Numbered from the stretch's first letter, positions 1-8,135 are shown. The stretch: 52,464 nucleotides of DNA from Oscillospiraceae bacterium (GCA_009785525.1 WQWC01000008.1:1-52464); one strand, 5' to 3'. Notes: generated by a model from the sequence alone, not told the origin. A program made the numbers and translations.

Positions 1-476
1 ATGAAGTTCGACACTTTTAGAACCCGGCAGCCGCGCGATTTATCAAGCGCATCGACAGCAAATTTGAGATTCGCTTCCCTGTCACCGATGTTCGAGCCAA
101 TTGCGATATACGCCGTGTGGCGAGAGCGTGTTATTTCCACTGAAACAGTATCCAAGTGCATCGCAACAGGCGCCCAAGGCTTTTTGACCTCCAGCCTGAC
201 ACTCTGCAATCGCGGATTCCCCACAAGCAGCTTTTCTGCCAATCTCTCCGCGACGGTTTCTATCAGCTTGAACGTATTGCCCTCGACAAAGCTTTTGATC
301 GTCCCGCAAATACCGCCATAATCAAGCGAGAGCGAAAGATCGTCCGTCTCTCCCGCACCACGCAGATTAGCAAACAACTCGGCTGATATCACAAATTTCT
401 GCCCCAGCGCGTTTTCTTCCGGAAACAAGCCGTGATTGGCGAAAATCTCAAGATTCTTTATACTGATTTTATCCAT
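1..476 (-). CDS. folBK: Bifunctional dihydroneopterin aldolase / HPPK (FolB-FolK fusion), 3' part missing
   Basis: Two consecutive folate steps on one chain: cleavage of dihydroneopterin to 6-hydroxymethyl-dihydropterin, then its pyrophosphorylation. I translated 158 residues from ATG 474-476. Residues 1 to about 117 read as FolB (start MDKISIKNLEIFANHG, then LSLDYGGICGTIKSFVEG and the FKLIETVAERLAE helix). Around residue 120 the chain runs without a stop into AYIAIGSNIGDREANL, the N-terminal signature of 6-hydroxymethyl-dihydropterin pyrophosphokinase. The window edge cuts the FolK half. The ATG follows the folP TAG with no gap, so it is the last visible gene of the folE operon. FolB-FolK fusions are common in Clostridia. 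The domain calls are firm; the FolK length is unknown. Confidence 0.88.
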   Translation of the reverse strand, partial: MDKISIKNLEIFANHGLFPEENALGQKFVISAELFANLRGAGETDDLSLSLDYGGICGTIKSFVEGNTFKLIETVAERLAEKLLVGNPRLQSVRLEVKKPWAPVAMHLDTVSVEITRSRHTAYIAIGSNIGDREANLKFAVDALDKSRGCRVLKVSNF

Positions 477-1292
477 CTATGCCACACCCTGCCGCAGAAC
501 GGCTTCTGTCATCATCACAGCACGCCGTGTCTCTTTGACATCATGTACGCGGACGAACGAACATCCTCGCATTATTCCGATCACTGTCGTCGCCAGCGTA
601 CCCTCCACTCTGTCTGTCACAGGCAAGTCAAGCGTTGTCCCAATAAAACTTTTTCTCGACGCGCCAAGCAACACAGGATATCCTAAGTCCTTGATCATAT
701 CCAACTTATTGATCGCTTCAAGATTCATCTGATACGTCTTCACAAACCCCACACCGGGATCTAGAATAATTTTATCAGCGGCAATGCCAGCCTTCTGTGC
801 CAAGTCGATCGATTCCCTCAAATCGGCAAGCATGTCCGGCATGAAATCCGCGTAATTCATGTTATCTCTGTTATGCATCAAACAACATGCCACACCGCTT
901 TGTTGAATAACTCCGGCCATATCCGGGTCACGTTTTAATCCCCAGACATCGTTCACAAGCACCGCCCCAGCGCGAATCGCCACACGAGCCACGGTGCTTT
1001 TGTAAGTATCAATGGAAACAGAAATATCAAATCGGCGCGATATCGCCTCAATCACAGGCACAACCCTGTCGATTTCTTCCCGGTCAGATATCGCCACATG
1101 CCCCGGCCTTGTGGATTCCCCGCCAACGTCTATGATATCAGCCCCGGCGACTACCATTTCCTCCGCGTGACGGAGCGCGTTGTCAAATGTTCTCCACTCC
1201 CCGCCGTCGGAGAATGAGTCGGGCGTAACATTCAATATCCCCATTATATAGCATCGGTTTTCCGTGTCGAATTCAACTCCGCCTATAACCAT
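477..1292 (-). CDS. folP: Dihydropteroate synthase
   Basis: Condenses hydroxymethyl-dihydropterin pyrophosphate with p-aminobenzoate to give dihydropteroate. The 271-residue protein is standard length. Visible signatures in order: MGILNVTPDSFSDGG (about residues 17-31), GGESTRPG, NDVWGLKRDP, DPGVGFVKT, LLGASRKSFIG and the C-terminal RVHDVKETRRAV. These form the pterin- and pABA-binding TIM barrel, including the SRKSF loop known as the sulfonamide site. It starts 3 nt after the HD gene stop and ends directly against the folBK ATG, so it is translated within the folate operon. Nothing looks truncated. Confidence 0.96.
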   Translation of the reverse strand: MVIGGVEFDTENRCYIMGILNVTPDSFSDGGEWRTFDNALRHAEEMVVAGADIIDVGGESTRPGHVAISDREEIDRVVPVIEAISRRFDISVSIDTYKSTVARVAIRAGAVLVNDVWGLKRDPDMAGVIQQSGVACCLMHNRDNMNYADFMPDMLADLRESIDLAQKAGIAADKIILDPGVGFVKTYQMNLEAINKLDMIKDLGYPVLLGASRKSFIGTTLDLPVTDRVEGTLATTVIGIMRGCSFVRVHDVKETRRAVMMTEAVLRQGVA

Positions 1293-1295
1293 ATT

Positions 1296-1781
1296 TTAAT
1301 ACTCCAGCTGCATATTCTTTATGTCCCAATCACAATCGCCGATTGCCCCGCATTCAAAACATCTGCGGGATAGCTTGTCCGCGCGGTATATGTATCCCGC
1401 GAATCCGGGCTTTTCACCGCCAGCCGTTCTGTGCGATAAAATCGCGTCCAGGATCAAAGCGGATTCCGACTCATTGAACCCACACTCCGGCAGAATTTTC
1501 TCCGCGAGCCTCGCACTCTCCTGCTCATGCGGAGTGCCGTCTTCATACTGCCGGGCGCGGCCTATATCGTGCAGTAATCCAGCGGCGTAGAATAGCTCTT
1601 TATCCGTGCCACCACCGGATTCCAGGTTGAAGATATGCGACAGCCTCGCCACATCCAGCAGATGACGCATATCGTGTCTGCAAAATTCCCTATCAATGTT
1701 TTTGTTTTCTTCCAGTTCGTTCACTCGTCTCAGCGACTCAACAAACAGCGGGTGTTGCAGAATCGCATTTACACGTTCCAT
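1296..1781 (-). CDS. HD-domain metal-dependent phosphohydrolase in the folate operon
   Basis: A 161-residue HD hydrolase. Visible metal-site residues are the early His cluster (CRHDMRH, about 35-40), the HD pair in LLHDIGR (71-72) and the distal Asp in RADKLSR (134). The C-terminus carries three Cys in [12 protein letters not shown]. Its frame overlaps the folE 3' end by 13 nt and ends 3 nt before folP, so it sits inside the pterin part of the operon. No Nudix-type dihydroneopterin triphosphatase is encoded here. By position this protein could remove phosphates between the FolE and FolB steps. That is inference; HD enzymes also act on nucleotides and cyclic phosphates. The methanogen enzyme MptB, an HD protein acting on a pterin cyclic phosphate, is a loose precedent. 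Confidence 0.75.
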   Translation of the reverse strand: MERVNAILQHPLFVESLRRVNELEENKNIDREFCRHDMRHLLDVARLSHIFNLESGGGTDKELFYAAGLLHDIGRARQYEDGTPHEQESARLAEKILPECGFNESESALILDAILSHRTAGGEKPGFAGYIYRADKLSRRCFECGAIGDCDWDIKNMQLEY

Positions 1782-2338
1782 TGTTGGCGCACCTCATCCA
1801 TGAACAGCCTTTGGCGTTCAATATTGTCCTTAAACTCGCCCCTGGTGGCGGTTGTGATTGTTTTACAGCCCGGTTTTTTCACCCCCCGCATGTTCATACA
1901 GGTGTGTTCCGCCTCGATCATCACCATGACGCCTTTAGCTTGCAAATGTTGCTCAATTGCGTCAGCTATCTGCACTGTCATCTGCTCCTGAATCTGCGGC
2001 CTGCGTGCGAAAACCTCCACCGTCCGCGGAAGCTTGCTTAGTCCCGCGACTTTCCCGTTCGGGATGTACGCGATATGCACTTTTCCAAAAAACGGAAGCA
2101 AATGATGCTCGCACGTTGAGTGGAAGGAGATGTCCTTTTCAATGACAATCTCGCTCCCCGGCGCGGAAAACTGCTTTGACAGGTGCTCCCCGGCGTCCTC
2201 GTCCATACCGCCGAATATTTCTTCGTACATACGGGCAACCCTCTCAGGCGTGTCCAAAAGCCCCTCGCGTGTCGGGTCTTCGCCAATACCCTCAAGAAGA
2301 AGCTTTACAGCGGACATGACCTTCTCTTTATCTACCAT
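1769..2338 (-). CDS. folE: GTP cyclohydrolase I
   Basis: First committed step of folate synthesis: GTP to 7,8-dihydroneopterin triphosphate. The 189-residue protein is full length for a type IA enzyme. The zinc site is visible as Cys76 and His79 in [10 protein letters not shown] and Cys147 in EHTCMNMRG. The SKLPR and ARRPQIQEQ segments and the C-terminal TRGEF match the family. It is the first gene of the operon folE-HD-folP-folBK. An AAAGGA ribosome site lies upstream of ATG 2338, and the leader holds a THF riboswitch, so folate end product should feed back on the operon. Confidence 0.97.
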   Translation of the reverse strand: MVDKEKVMSAVKLLLEGIGEDPTREGLLDTPERVARMYEEIFGGMDEDAGEHLSKQFSAPGSEIVIEKDISFHSTCEHHLLPFFGKVHIAYIPNGKVAGLSKLPRTVEVFARRPQIQEQMTVQIADAIEQHLQAKGVMVMIEAEHTCMNMRGVKKPGCKTITTATRGEFKDNIERQRLFMDEVRQQWNV

Positions 2339-2353
2339 TGTTTTATCCTTTCA

Positions 2354-2422
2354 AAACAAAAAACCTCATATAGCGATAGAAAACGCGCACCTAAATCGGC
2401 GCTCGACCCCTCACAATATGAG
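2354..2422 (-). terminator. Candidate riboswitch-controlled intrinsic terminator before folE
   Basis: On the minus strand an ATATGAG arm (2365-2371) pairs with CTCATAT (2416-2422), enclosing a smaller GCGC hairpin, and is followed by a T-rich run (2354-2363). It lies between the THF aptamer and folE, where an expression platform would sit. The upstream arm is next to the aptamer 3' end and could be captured by ligand-dependent folding. No folding was computed. Confidence 0.5.
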
Positions 2423-2434
2423 ATAAAGCTCTAC

Positions 2435-2541
2435 TATTGCGGCAACGGGTGCGGATTCCATATCGCAAGACTGGCAACAGCCAGCTTTTCGTTTCCCCGG
2501 CAACTCCCCATCCGGCGAACACTTCACGTATCGAACCCTAT
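2435..2541 (-). promoter_or_regulatory. THF (tetrahydrofolate) riboswitch aptamer
   Basis: Read on the minus strand, the folE leader holds the conserved pieces of the THF-I aptamer in order: CGTGAAGTG, then CCGGATGGGGAGTTGCCGG, then AAACGAA, a variable GCTGGC/GCCAG hairpin, and the closing strand TGCG...GGAATCCGCACCCGTT. The THF riboswitch is known upstream of folE and folT in Bacillota. Position and motif order agree; I matched it from memory of the consensus, not by a covariance search. Confidence 0.85.
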
Positions 2542-2561
2542 TTTGCACATTTTCCAGATAT

Positions 2562-2589
2562 ATTATAGCACAGATAAATTTATTAGCAA
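2562..2589 (-). promoter_or_regulatory. folE operon promoter
   Basis: Minus strand: TTGCTA (2584-2589), 16-nt spacer, TATAAT (2562-2567). The predicted start, about 2555, lies just before the riboswitch aptamer. Confidence 0.55.
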
Positions 2590-2665
2590 GTGTTATTTGT
2601 CTGTGGAATTAGTAAAAACCACCGCAAGTTTTGTACTTACGACGGTTAATTGACTGAATATGACG

Positions 2666-2694
2666 TTGACAAGCCTCACGTCGTTCTGTAGAAT
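2666..2694 (+). promoter_or_regulatory. Promoter of type I toxin 1
   Basis: Perfect TTGACA (2666-2671), 17-nt spacer, TAGAAT (2689-2694). Transcription would start near 2701 and run through a structured leader into the 28-residue toxin. Confidence 0.7.
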
Positions 2695-2773
2695 GTAACC
2701 GTGGAGCTTGCTCCGCAGGCGTTGCCACAACGGTAGGCGGTTAGCTACACCACCCGAAAGGGGGTGAGGCTCT

Positions 2774-2860
2774 TTGTCAGTATATGAAGCTTTGATATTG
2801 ATGGTTGCTTTTGTAGCGTTAATACTCAAACTGATTGACTACATAGACAAACGAAAATAA
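2774..2860 (+). CDS. Putative holin-like type I toxin peptide (28 aa)
   Basis: A 28-residue hydrophobic peptide, start LSVYEALILMVAFVALIL (TTG read as Met) and charged tail DYIDKRK. This matches the small 'putative holin-like toxin' family of Bacillota: an S-V-Y-E-A-L start, one membrane helix and a Lys/Arg tail. The start is TTG 2774-2776, set by the GGGGGTGAGG ribosome site just upstream. That site is the 3' arm of a CACCC-gaaa-GGGTG hairpin, so translation is probably masked in the full transcript, as in known type I toxins. A convergent promoter (2944-2972) would make an antisense RNA. The family membrane-damaging role is known; activity here is inferred. Confidence 0.78.
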   Translation: MSVYEALILMVAFVALILKLIDYIDKRK

Positions 2861-2892
2861 CCGCCCCATCGTCCAAACGTAGCGGTTATTTT
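2854..2892. terminator. Bidirectional terminator shared by toxin 1 and its antisense RNA
   Basis: Perfect 11-bp inverted repeat, AAAATAACCGC (2854-2864) and GCGGTTATTTT (2882-2892). The left arm includes the toxin's last codon and stop. A- and T-rich ends on both strands suit termination from either side. Confidence 0.7.
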
Positions 2893-2937
2893 CTAACCCT
2901 AACTTTGGGCTAACCGTTTACCGGCAGCGCCTTTTGT
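2854..2937 (-). ncRNA. Candidate antisense (antitoxin) RNA for toxin 1
   Basis: Predicted from the strong minus-strand promoter at 2944-2972 to the shared terminator, roughly 80 nt. Its 5' end contains AGGCGCTGCC...ACGGTTAGCC, closely resembling the AGGCGTTGCC...CGGTTAGC element in the toxin mRNA leader (about 2717-2742). Ends are estimated from promoter spacing. Confidence 0.55.
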
Positions 2938-2943
2938 AATTTA

Positions 2944-2972
2944 ATTATACCAACTTGTTAGTGACATGTCAA
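2944..2972 (-). promoter_or_regulatory. Promoter of antisense RNA 1
   Basis: Perfect consensus on the minus strand: TTGACA (2967-2972), 17-nt spacer, TATAAT (2944-2949). It overlaps the stop codon of the adjacent GNAT gene and points at the toxin gene. Confidence 0.75.
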
Positions 2973-3553
2973 CTGCCTTTATTTTCATAATCTTCTCGCA
3001 GCAACTGGAAATGCACGTCCTCTTTGGCTTTTGGGGATTCTGAACGCTCCCGCATAAAAAGCCGGAATCCATTTTTCTCGAAAACACGCTGGCTTCTCAC
3101 ATTATAATCAAATGAAAATACATGCAGAACGTCAACATTTTCAACGCTGAACGCGAACTCAACAAGCATCCCAATAAATGTAGCTCCTATACCGCGATTC
3201 CAGTAATCCTTCTCTCCGATCATCATATCAATGCGCCGAACATCCGCATTGCTGGGGTATCTTTCTAATATTGATTTCATGTTCATCTTTTGCAGCCAGC
3301 ATCCCCCGATGGGATAGCCGTCCACTTCCACCAAAAAGCAGAAAGCGGCCTGAGATACATTCCCATAGATGATATGTACCGTGTCCGCGTCATTTTCCTG
3401 AACGTCCTCTCCCTCACACCAATACAGCACTTCCGGGTCTGCGTTCCATTTATACAAAAGCGGCAAATGCTCATCACAAAGCGGGCGCAGGGTAATGTCA
3501 TGTTCGCCTGTGCTTCCATGTAGTGTAATGTTATGGGTTTTGATAATGCTCAT
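2969..3553 (-). CDS. GNAT acetyltransferase, AAC(6')-like
   Basis: A 194-residue acetyl-CoA-dependent N-acetyltransferase. The layout resembles AAC(6') aminoglycoside acetyltransferases: start ITLRPLCDEHLPLLYKWNAD, PEVLYW, then the acetyl-CoA loop in MIGEKDYWNRGIGATFIGML and the C-terminal SQRVFEKNGFRL. The substrate cannot be read; resistance is only one possibility. It starts 7 nt after the rqcH stop, with a GGGTGAG ribosome site, so it may be the last gene of the yihY-mrnC-rqcH unit. Its stop overlaps the -35 box of antisense RNA 1. Confidence 0.75.
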   Translation of the reverse strand: MSIIKTHNITLHGSTGEHDITLRPLCDEHLPLLYKWNADPEVLYWCEGEDVQENDADTVHIIYGNVSQAAFCFLVEVDGYPIGGCWLQKMNMKSILERYPSNADVRRIDMMIGEKDYWNRGIGATFIGMLVEFAFSVENVDVLHVFSFDYNVRSQRVFEKNGFRLFMRERSESPKAKEDVHFQLLREDYENKGS

Positions 3554-3560
3554 TACTTTC

Positions 3561-5312
3561 TCACCCTTTCCGCAACCGCCTCACCAACTCTTCATCCGGA
3601 GTTGCAATAATCGTCCTAAACTCAGTATAAATCACCATCCCCGGTCTGCCGCCCGGGGGCTTTTTGACGTGCCGGACTTGCGTGTAATCCACCGGAACCT
3701 TCCCGCCCTGCCGCGCAGAGGAATAGTACGCCGCAATCACCGCCGCTTCATAAAGTGTCGTTTCGTCCGGTTCCACACCGGCTATTATCACGTGCGAGCC
3801 GTGGATTTTCTGCGTGTGCAGCCAAGTATCCGTTTTCACCGCCGCTTTCAACGTGAGTTTATCGTTCTGCATATTATTCCTGCCGGCTAATATCTGCACC
3901 CCGGTGGAGGACTCAAAAAGCATCGGCTTAGACTCCGACATTTTGCGTTTTCCTTGCTTCTGGGCCTTTAAATACCCCGTCTCAATAAGCTCCCCGCGTA
4001 TCTCGTCAAGGTCGCGCTCACCTTCTGCCAGCGATATTTCCTCAAGGACACTTTCCAAATACTCAAGCTCACGCTCCCCAGCGGCGATTTGCTCCGTCAG
4101 ATATTTTTCCGCGGTCTTCGCCTTTGTATATGCCTTGTAATACTTCGCCGCGTTCTGCTGCGGCGTTTTTAGCGGGTCAATCGAAATCTCTCGCACAGTG
4201 TCGGCATCTTCCGCGTAAAAATCAAGCGCTTTGAGAATTGACACGCCTTTCTCCATTAGATGAAAGTTCGCGGTTAAAATATCCCCGCACTCGCGGAAAC
4301 TGTCGCGGTCGGCAGTTTTTTTCAGCTCTTCATGTTGCATCGCAAGCTTTCTGGAGAGCCTGTCGCGGGCATTTTTTATCGTCTTCACCGTGGACGAAGC
4401 TCGCTGCTTCACCCGTGCGGTCTGTGCCTTTCGCGTGTAAAAACTATCCAGCATGGCGGAAAATCCCGGCTCACCTATGACAGATAACGCTCCCTCGTAT
4501 TGCGTTATCCGCGTGAACGAAAAATCTTTCGGTGTGTTGTCCTGGTCTGAGATTACGCAAGGCTCAAACCTCCCTGCCTTGGATTGTTCAATCAGCGCAA
4601 AGAACTCACGTCGGAGAGCCTCCCCCTCGTCCTGCGCCAAGTTCAGCCGGAAATCAATTTCACCGTAAGCCCTGAACGATAGCTCACGGCAAATCAACGG
4701 CGACAGCGCGGAAAACTGCGTCAACAGCCAGTTGTCCGCCGGGACATCATCGGCAGAATTGAACAACGTCCGCCACACATCCGGGGTCAATTCAAACGGA
4801 TTAATTTTCCCCTCCTGCTCTGGCGGGCGACGGTATTTCAGTCCGGGGAGCACCATGCGCTTATTCTCCTCCCCGCCGAGACGGCGCAAACAGTCGATTA
4901 TTATCCCATCACTATCGGTAAGTATGATGTTCGACGATCTTCCGATAAATTCAAGAATAAGGCGTTTTTCACTGAAAACACCCATCGCGTCCGGAGATTG
5001 CAGCTCAATCTCCAGAATACGCTCCACCAGCGGCTGTGCAATGCGCTGAATCCGCGCACTGACAAGGTGTTTTCGCAAAAGCATACAAAACATCGGCGGT
5101 GAACTTGGGTTTTCAAACTGATGTCCCGTCAAATGCACCCGCGCATCGTTTGACCCCGCTGAGATAAGCAGTTTATGCGATCCGGACACACCTCTCATTG
5201 CAAGGATTATCACATCACGCTCCGGCTGTTGGACTTTGTCTATCTTCGCCCCGGTTATTTGCCCTGAAAGTTCGTCTTTCAACGCCGACAGGCAGATCGC
5301 GTCAAGCGGCAT
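3561..5312 (-). CDS. rqcH: RqcH / NFACT ribosome quality control factor
   Basis: Homologue of eukaryotic Rqc2/NEMF. On stalled 50S subunits it recruits tRNA-Ala and directs C-terminal alanine tailing of the blocked peptide. The 583 residues show the NFACT-N domain (LLISAGSNDARVHLT, MLLRKHL, LILEFIGRSSNIIL), a charged coiled-coil middle (about residues 295-455) and the NFACT-R domain near the C-terminus (STGVQILAGRNNMQNDKLT, TWLHTQKIHGSHVII, VRHVKKPPGGRPG). Older annotations call it a fibronectin-binding protein. ATG 5312 has a GGAGG site 8 nt upstream. It lies 3 nt after mrnC, so the two RNA and translation genes are co-transcribed. Confidence 0.93.
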   Translation of the reverse strand: MPLDAICLSALKDELSGQITGAKIDKVQQPERDVIILAMRGVSGSHKLLISAGSNDARVHLTGHQFENPSSPPMFCMLLRKHLVSARIQRIAQPLVERILEIELQSPDAMGVFSEKRLILEFIGRSSNIILTDSDGIIIDCLRRLGGEENKRMVLPGLKYRRPPEQEGKINPFELTPDVWRTLFNSADDVPADNWLLTQFSALSPLICRELSFRAYGEIDFRLNLAQDEGEALRREFFALIEQSKAGRFEPCVISDQDNTPKDFSFTRITQYEGALSVIGEPGFSAMLDSFYTRKAQTARVKQRASSTVKTIKNARDRLSRKLAMQHEELKKTADRDSFRECGDILTANFHLMEKGVSILKALDFYAEDADTVREISIDPLKTPQQNAAKYYKAYTKAKTAEKYLTEQIAAGERELEYLESVLEEISLAEGERDLDEIRGELIETGYLKAQKQGKRKMSESKPMLFESSTGVQILAGRNNMQNDKLTLKAAVKTDTWLHTQKIHGSHVIIAGVEPDETTLYEAAVIAAYYSSARQGGKVPVDYTQVRHVKKPPGGRPGMVIYTEFRTIIATPDEELVRRLRKG

Positions 5313-5315
5313 TAG

Positions 5316-5723
5316 CTATTCCTCCTCTTCCGTAACCATTTCAAAGAGTTCATGGAGGCGGTCTATCCTCCCGCTTAAATACAGGTATCCGAACAGCGTC
5401 TCAATCCCGGTTGCCGTATGATACTCTTCATATGTAGATCCGCGCGGTACTGAATTGACGTGCGAGTTCCGGCCTCTCTTGAAAACGCCGAGTTCTTCCT
5501 CACTCAGATTCGGCAATATCCTCCCCGCCGCCTGCGCTTGCGCTTTTGCGGACACGAACGCCACCGTTCTGCTGTGCAACCGCTTCGCCGTAACCGTTCC
5601 GCGGGTAGTTAGCCAAGTGCGCACCATGAGTTCAAAAACAGCATCTCCGATATGGGCGAGACCAAGGGCGGACATGGCCGCAAGCTCGCCGTTGTTTAAG
5701 TTTGGGTGCAGATAATCGTTCAA
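5316..5723 (-). CDS. mrnC: Mini-ribonuclease III
   Basis: A 135-residue RNase III catalytic domain without a dsRNA-binding domain; in Bacillus it matures 23S rRNA. The signature GLAHIGDAVFELMVR (about residues 20-34) carries the conserved Asp, and the second acidic segment is ATGIETLFGYLYLSG (about 104-118). The start is TTG 5721-5723, with AGGAG 9 nt upstream. Length and position before rqcH fit. It is probably co-transcribed with yihY upstream, although a dispersed repeat lies between them. Confidence 0.93.
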   Translation of the reverse strand: MNDYLHPNLNNGELAAMSALGLAHIGDAVFELMVRTWLTTRGTVTAKRLHSRTVAFVSAKAQAQAAGRILPNLSEEELGVFKRGRNSHVNSVPRGSTYEEYHTATGIETLFGYLYLSGRIDRLHELFEMVTEEEE

Positions 5724-5774
5724 TTTTCAATACTCCTGGTTTACGTGAATTTTTGAGTGCTACATCTGCCTATT

Positions 5775-5840
5775 GTAGGAGCATAGTGGATGCCGCCCAC
5801 TACATCGGGGAGACAGCGGGCGCACAATGTGCGCCCCTAC
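5775..5840. repeat. Dispersed GTAGGGG hairpin element, copy a
   Basis: Left core GTAGGAGC with a TAGTGG/CCCACTA hairpin and right core with GGGCGCAC-aat-GTGCGCCCCTAC. The right core supplies the TAG stop codon of yihY (5837-5839). Confidence 0.8.
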
Positions 5841-6661
5841 AGGCTGAATTTTTCATGCATATCCCGCAGTGAAATGTTAAACACGTTCCCCATAATCAAA
5901 ATGACCCCGCATGTGTACAGCCAAATCATCAGTATTATAATTGATGCAAGCGAGCCGTATAAAATTTCGTGCCTGATAGACGCGGATATCATCCGTGAGT
6001 AAATCACACTCGCAATCACAAGCGCGACAGCCGCGATAACCGCGCCCGGAAGCCGCTGCGTCTTCTTTGTCTCTTTCGGCGCGGATATGATGTACATGCC
6101 GTAAATGATTCCGAAAAGCAATAAAAGCAACAGCACGAACCGCAGCCACGGCCACATTGCCAAAATGCCGAAGAATCCTAAATTTATTTCCAATATCTCC
6201 ATAAGCCACTCGCCGGACAGGATCACAAATCCCGAAATGTATATCGCCGCGAGAAAGATGACGGAAAAAACAAAACTGAAAATCCCACCCCATATGCCGG
6301 AAAATCGCATTTTGCCCTGAATATCCCCCATAATCCCGGTAAACGACCTGAAAACCGCGGCCGATGTGGTAACCATCGCGGTTATGCCGACAGTCAGCAT
6401 AAGCTCCGTTCTGTTCCCACTGACATTGAGTAGGAATTCAGACATCGCCAACAGCGCTTCTGATGGTACTACATCAGACAAAAGCTCGATAAAATCCGGC
6501 GCACGCAAATGCAAACTGGCAAGAATCGCGCTCACACAAATAAGCAGCGGGAACACCGAAAGTGTGAGGTAATACGAAAGCGCGGCGGCCCCGCGGGTGA
6601 CACGCCGTTTAATGAACGTATCCGCCATTGATTTGACGATATATATAATGCGGTCTTTCAA
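5837..6661 (-). CDS. YihY/BrkB family inner membrane protein
   Basis: A polytopic membrane protein of about 274 residues with six hydrophobic segments. Family features are RRVTRGAAALSYYLTLSVFPLL near the N-terminus, where the conserved aromatic and Pro residues lie, and the C-terminal GSLASIIILMIWLYTCGVIL. The family, once called RNase BN in error, has no settled function. I start it at TTG 6659-6661, which has GGAGG 8 nt upstream. A longer frame to 6703 is possible, but its extra 14 codons lie in repeat copy b. The stop codon TAG is the core of repeat copy a, so both ends of this gene touch repeats. Confidence 0.85.
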   Translation of the reverse strand: MKDRIIYIVKSMADTFIKRRVTRGAAALSYYLTLSVFPLLICVSAILASLHLRAPDFIELLSDVVPSEALLAMSEFLLNVSGNRTELMLTVGITAMVTTSAAVFRSFTGIMGDIQGKMRFSGIWGGIFSFVFSVIFLAAIYISGFVILSGEWLMEILEINLGFFGILAMWPWLRFVLLLLLLFGIIYGMYIISAPKETKKTQRLPGAVIAAVALVIASVIYSRMISASIRHEILYGSLASIIILMIWLYTCGVILIMGNVFNISLRDMHEKFSL

Positions 6662-6676
6662 TGTAATTGCCTCCAC

Positions 6677-6740
6677 GTAGGCGGATTCCACATCTGCCCT
6701 CATTGCCTGCCTATAGGCGGATATGGAATCCGCCCCCTAC
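6677..6740. repeat. Dispersed GTAGGGG hairpin element, copy b
   Basis: Left half GTAGGCGGAT..ATCTGCC, right half GGCGGATatggaATCCGCC followed by CCCTAC. It sits between yihY and the ftsZ terminator and creates a false upstream extension of yihY. Confidence 0.8.
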
Positions 6741-6811
6741 AAGGCATTTCCCGTGTAGAACGCGCGTCGCTGCGCACCATTACGCGGGCAAACAAGCATA
6801 TCCCCAAAGAT

Positions 6812-6845
6812 TAGGGCGTGTTTCCAGTCATACAAACACGCCCTA
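6812..6845. terminator. Terminator after ftsZ
   Basis: Perfect 12-bp inverted repeat TAGGGCGTGTTT (6812-6823) and AAACACGCCCTA (6834-6845), 7 nt past the ftsZ stop. No long T run follows. It marks the end of the division cluster. Confidence 0.6.
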
Positions 6846-6852
6846 GTATCTC

Positions 6853-7971
6853 CTATTTTGAGTTAAATATTTTGAATATAGTGTCGAACGGATCCTCTTC
6901 TTCCGACGGAGGTTCCGGCGTTGCATCCTGCTCTGGGGTTTTATCTTTCTCTTGTTTTTCCGAAGCTTCCGAGAACAGCCCTTGTTTGCTGTCGCTGCTG
7001 GCGTAAGTCGGTCTGCCATCATCAAATCGTGTCGCTATGACCGTTACCCTGATTTCATCTTCCATATCCTCGTCAAACGCCGCGCCGAAGATTATATTCG
7101 CATCTGGGTGCGCGGCTTCTTGTACCAAGCTCGCGGCCGCCTCCACATCGTCCAGCCCTATATCTAATGAGCCTGTTATATTTACCAACACGCCTTTTGC
7201 CCCGTCAATTGAGGTTTCCATCAGCGGACTTGTAACAGCGGCGCGGGCGGCTTCTTCAGCCTTGCCTTTCCCCGCAGCATGTCCCACGCCCATGTGGGCA
7301 TATCCTGCGTCCTTCATTATCGAAGTAACATCGGCAAAGTCCAGATTAATAAAACCGGTGTTCTTTATAAGCTCTGATATGCTCACAACCGCCTGATGCA
7401 ACACCCCGTCTGCGATTTCAAAAGCATTCGCGAACGTAAGCTTCTGGTCGGATACAAGCTTCAGCCTGTCGTTCGGGATAACAAGCAGCGAATCAACCTT
7501 TCCGAGAAGGTTCTTTATCCCTTCTTCAGCCTGTTCCATCCTGCGCTTGCCTTCAAAGCTGAACGGCTTGGTGACCACGCCAACTGTCAATGCCCCCGCT
7601 TCCCGCGCGATATCGGCAACCACAGGAGATGCACCGGTACCAGTTCCTCCGCCCATTCCGCCTGCAATAAACACCATGTCGGTGTCTTCTATTGCCTTGG
7701 CTATATTGTTGCGGCTTTCCTCCGCCGCTTTTTTGCCTATCTCCGGATTTGACCCCGCACCTTGTCCCAGGGTCAGTTTCTCACCGATTTGGACTTTTGC
7801 ATCGGCGTCTGAAACCGCGAGCGCGGGCTTGTCCGTGTTTACAGCAATAAACTCAACACCCTGCGTTCCGGCTGAGACCATTCTGTTTACAACATTATTC
7901 CCGGCACCGCCGATACCCGCTACTTTGATCACCACAACATTGTCAGGCCCGCTTTCCATTGAAAACGACAT
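6853..7971 (-). CDS. ftsZ: Cell division protein FtsZ
   Basis: Tubulin-like GTPase that forms the cytokinetic ring. The 372 residues contain the GTP signature [10 protein letters not shown] (104-113), the N-terminal [13 protein letters not shown] and the T7 synergy loop in [23 protein letters not shown] 7971 has GGAGG upstream. A variable Glu/Pro-rich linker follows about residue 325. The C-terminus ends [13 protein letters not shown] rather than the usual DIPxFLR-type peptide that binds FtsA, SepF and ZapA, and no ftsA is present in this cluster. It has its own promoter (8064-8092) as well as possible read-through from ftsQ. Confidence 0.97.
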   Translation of the reverse strand: MSFSMESGPDNVVVIKVAGIGGAGNNVVNRMVSAGTQGVEFIAVNTDKPALAVSDADAKVQIGEKLTLGQGAGSNPEIGKKAAEESRNNIAKAIEDTDMVFIAGGMGGGTGTGASPVVADIAREAGALTVGVVTKPFSFEGKRRMEQAEEGIKNLLGKVDSLLVIPNDRLKLVSDQKLTFANAFEIADGVLHQAVVSISELIKNTGFINLDFADVTSIMKDAGYAHMGVGHAAGKGKAEEAARAAVTSPLMETSIDGAKGVLVNITGSLDIGLDDVEAAASLVQEAAHPDANIIFGAAFDEDMEDEIRVTVIATRFDDGRPTYASSDSKQGLFSEASEKQEKDKTPEQDATPEPPSEEEDPFDTIFKIFNSK

Positions 7972-8063
7972 GTTCTAATCCTCCCGTATCGTAAATATAA
8001 TCTATTTGAACGATGTAACACATAAATGAACGCAATATGCCATACTATCAATTATATTGTAAC

Positions 8064-8092
8064 ATTTTATACTTATTTTCCTCTCAGGTCAA
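8064..8092 (-). promoter_or_regulatory. ftsZ promoter
   Basis: Minus strand: TTGACC (8087-8092), 17-nt spacer, TAAAAT (8064-8069), in an AT-rich gap of about 160 nt between ftsQ and ftsZ. It would allow ftsZ expression independent of the mraZ promoter. Confidence 0.55.
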
Positions 8093-8135
8093 TAGTTTCG
8101 CGAATTTTTTCGCATATTGCCCAGTTTTGCGGCTT

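Noticed and set aside
2593-2829. 78-codon minus-strand frame before folE
   Set aside because: It lies antisense to the toxin 1 leader and gene, has no ribosome site or family similarity, and ends in AT-rich promoter sequence.
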